NCBI GenBank assembly: GCA_017387265.1
Contig: JAFOFM010000091.1
Coordinates: 1-7,844, forward strand
Length of the DNA stretch: 7,844 bases
Direction: 5' to 3'
Source: Peptococcaceae bacterium
GTDB lineage: Bacteria; Bacillota; Peptococcia; Peptococcales; Peptococcaceae
Shown: one piece after another, positions 6,602-7,844 of the stretch
Numbering within the stretch: the first letter of the stretch is position 1
Layout of the letters: every line of letters starts with the position of its first letter
The notes under the pieces: generated by a model
What the model saw: only the letters and a program-made list of their open reading frames with translations
Database searches by the model: none
What the model was told of the DNA's origin: nothing
Program-made: the position numbers and the translations under genes

Positions 6602-7844
6602 GGTTCACCCCCGCATTCTGTTCCAGTTCCTTCTCGATAAAGATTTTACCCGGATTTAAAAATCCGGCAGGGTCTAAACTATCCTTCACGGCCTTCTGGG
6701 CAAGATAGCCGTCACGGCCCAGCTCCTGCAGGAGATACGGCGCTTTCATAAAGCCGATTCCATGCTCCCCGCTTAAGGTGCCGCCTAATTCCAGCGCTCT
6801 TGCAAACAGTTCATCGATAGCCTTGTTTACCCGTTCCATCTCTTCGAGATTCCGTTTATCGGTCATGATGTTCGGATGCAGGTTTCCGTCACCGGCATGG
6901 CCAAACACCACCATGTTTAACTTATATTTTTCGGCGATTTCTTTTACCGCCTGAATCATTTTTGGAATATTGCCCGGCGGTACCGCGATATCCTCGCCGA
7001 TTTTTGTCGGGTTGATTTTGCCGCAGGCGCCGGAAATGGATTTACGCGCTTTCCATAAAGCCGCCCGTTCGGTTTCGTTGTGCGCCATCTGAATTTCCAC
7101 CGCACCATTTTCCTTACAGATAGCAATAACCTGTTCCATCTGCTGAGGCACTTCCCACGCATCGCCATCCACTTCCAGAAGTACAAAGGCTTCTTTTGTG
7201 GTGTCCAGACCAATCTGCAGGAAATTTTCTACCGCACGAATGGTCATCTGGTCCATAATCTCGATGGTGGTCGGCACAATCCCGGCGCTGATAATAGCAC
7301 TTACCGTGCGTGCCGCCGCATTTAAATCATCATACTGGGCCAGCGCTGTCTGGATGGCTTCCGGCTTTGGCATAAGCCGTACCGTCATACGAGTCAGAAT
7401 GCCTAACGTACCCTCCGAGCCTGTAAATAACATCGGTAAATCCAGCCAGCCTGTGAGGCCGTCCACTTTATTGCCCACGGTGATAATTTCCCCGTCAGGC
7501 AGGATCACTTCCAGCTCCAGCACGTAGTCACGGGTCACCCCGTATTTTACCCCGCGGCCGCCGCCGGCACATTCAGCAACATTGCCGCCTAAAGTAGACA
7601 TCCCGCTGCTGGATGGATCTGGCGGATAAAATAAACCCTTTTTCGCTGCCGCTGCAATTAAATCATTGGTAACCACACCCGGCTCTACCACGGCGTACTG
7701 TTCCTCGGCGTTTACTTCGAGAATCCGTTTAAAAGCGGTCATCTCCATTAAAATGCCGCCCTCGGTCGCTACCGGCCCGCCGGATAAACAGGTCCCGGCG
7801 CCGCGTACCGTTAATGGAATATTATATCTGCCGGCAGTTTTTAC
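6594..7844 (-). CDS. FAD-linked oxidase, GlcD type (glycolate or D-lactate dehydrogenase), 5' end outside window
   Basis: Flavoenzyme of the FAD_binding_4 / FAD-oxidase_C family, which oxidises 2-hydroxyacids such as glycolate or D-lactate. The frame stays open to the right edge, so the gene starts beyond it: 416 residues are visible and about 40-50 N-terminal residues are probably missing, judging by the usual length near 460. Visible-residue landmarks are the FAD pyrophosphate loop [10 protein letters not shown] at 14-23, [13 protein letters not shown] at 83-95, GSEGTLG at 142-148, HAGDGNLH at 316-323, SGEHGIG at 358-364 and [13 protein letters not shown] at 390-402. An internal ATG at 7746-7748 would cut away the FAD loop, so it is not the start. 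In the loop a Cys replaces the common Gly after RGAGT. Neither a GlcE/GlcF-type partner nor an electron-transfer flavoprotein gene is in the window. The substrate cannot be decided; D-lactate or glycolate are the usual options. Confidence 0.92.
   Translation of the reverse strand, partial: VKTAGRYNIPLTVRGAGTCLSGGPVATEGGILMEMTAFKRILEVNAEEQYAVVEPGVVTNDLIAAAAKKGLFYPPDPSSSGMSTLGGNVAECAGGGRGVKYGVTRDYVLELEVILPDGEIITVGNKVDGLTGWLDLPMLFTGSEGTLGILTRMTVRLMPKPEAIQTALAQYDDLNAAARTVSAIISAGIVPTTIEIMDQMTIRAVENFLQIGLDTTKEAFVLLEVDGDAWEVPQQMEQVIAICKENGAVEIQMAHNETERAALWKARKSISGACGKINPTKIGEDIAVPPGNIPKMIQAVKEIAEKYKLNMVVFGHAGDGNLHPNIMTDKRNLEEMERVNKAIDELFARALELGGTLSGEHGIGFMKAPYLLQELGRDGYLAQKAVKDSLDPAGFLNPGKIFIEKELEQNAGVNHG
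6606..6612 (-). promoter_or_regulatory. Ribosome binding site of ygiQ inside the oxidase gene
   Basis: GGGGGTG on the minus strand, 4 bases before the ygiQ ATG and within the last codons of the oxidase gene. With the 8-base overlap of the two genes it suggests coupled translation. Confidence 0.5.

Noticed and set aside
6956..7213. Minus-strand frame of 85 codons inside the oxidase gene, and a similar 76-codon one at 4867-5097 inside ygiQ
   Set aside because: Both are in another frame of well-supported genes and give Trp/Arg-rich translations without recognisable features.
7746..7748. Internal ATG as start of the FAD-linked oxidase
   Set aside because: The frame continues upstream to the window edge and encodes the FAD-binding loop [10 protein letters not shown], so the true start lies outside the window.
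1..7844. Mobile element, CRISPR array, prophage or defence system
   Set aside because: No transposase, integrase, repeat-spacer pattern or toxin-antitoxin-like pair is visible; all genes are core functions on one strand.

Overview
The window is an ordinary, densely packed stretch of bacterial chromosome. Every gene I can support lies on the minus strand, so it reads from right to left: FAD-linked oxidase (GlcD type, 5' end outside the window), YgiQ-family radical SAM protein, YicC endoribonuclease, RemA/DUF370 regulator, guanylate kinase (gmk), RNA polymerase omega (rpoZ), CoaBC (dfp), and S-adenosylmethionine synthetase (metK, cut off at the left edge about at its last codon). Gaps between genes are 0 to about 93 bases and one pair overlaps by 8 bases, so most or all of it could be one transcript. 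I see no stretch of more than 300 bases without a gene, and no RNA gene, insertion sequence, CRISPR array or prophage gene.

The organism is most likely a member of the Bacillota. The yicC-remA-gmk-rpoZ-coaBC order is typical of that phylum, and RemA/DUF370 is largely found there. The moderate GC content, metK directly after coaBC with no SAM riboswitch, and a GlcD-type oxidase suggest an anaerobic Negativicutes lineage (Acidaminococcaceae or Veillonellaceae relatives). The rank below phylum is an inference from gene order and protein style, not from a search.

Region by region: 6594-7844 is a 2-hydroxyacid (glycolate or D-lactate type) oxidase, whose end overlaps the start of ygiQ (4613-6601). 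Between ygiQ and yicC lies a compact folded element (4571-4618) with two small hairpins inside an 8-bp outer stem; this is the most unusual non-coding structure here. From 4519 down to 1 runs the conserved housekeeping block. It joins RNA turnover (YicC), a small DNA-binding regulator (RemA), GDP synthesis (Gmk), the omega subunit of RNA polymerase, coenzyme A synthesis (CoaBC) and SAM synthesis (MetK).

For gmk, remA and yicC the longest open frame is not the best gene model. In each case the Shine-Dalgarno sequence lies inside the longer frame and points to a start 1 to 10 codons further in; these shorter models are given. I did not find a convincing new biological system. The findings are mainly local structures, residue differences and context questions.
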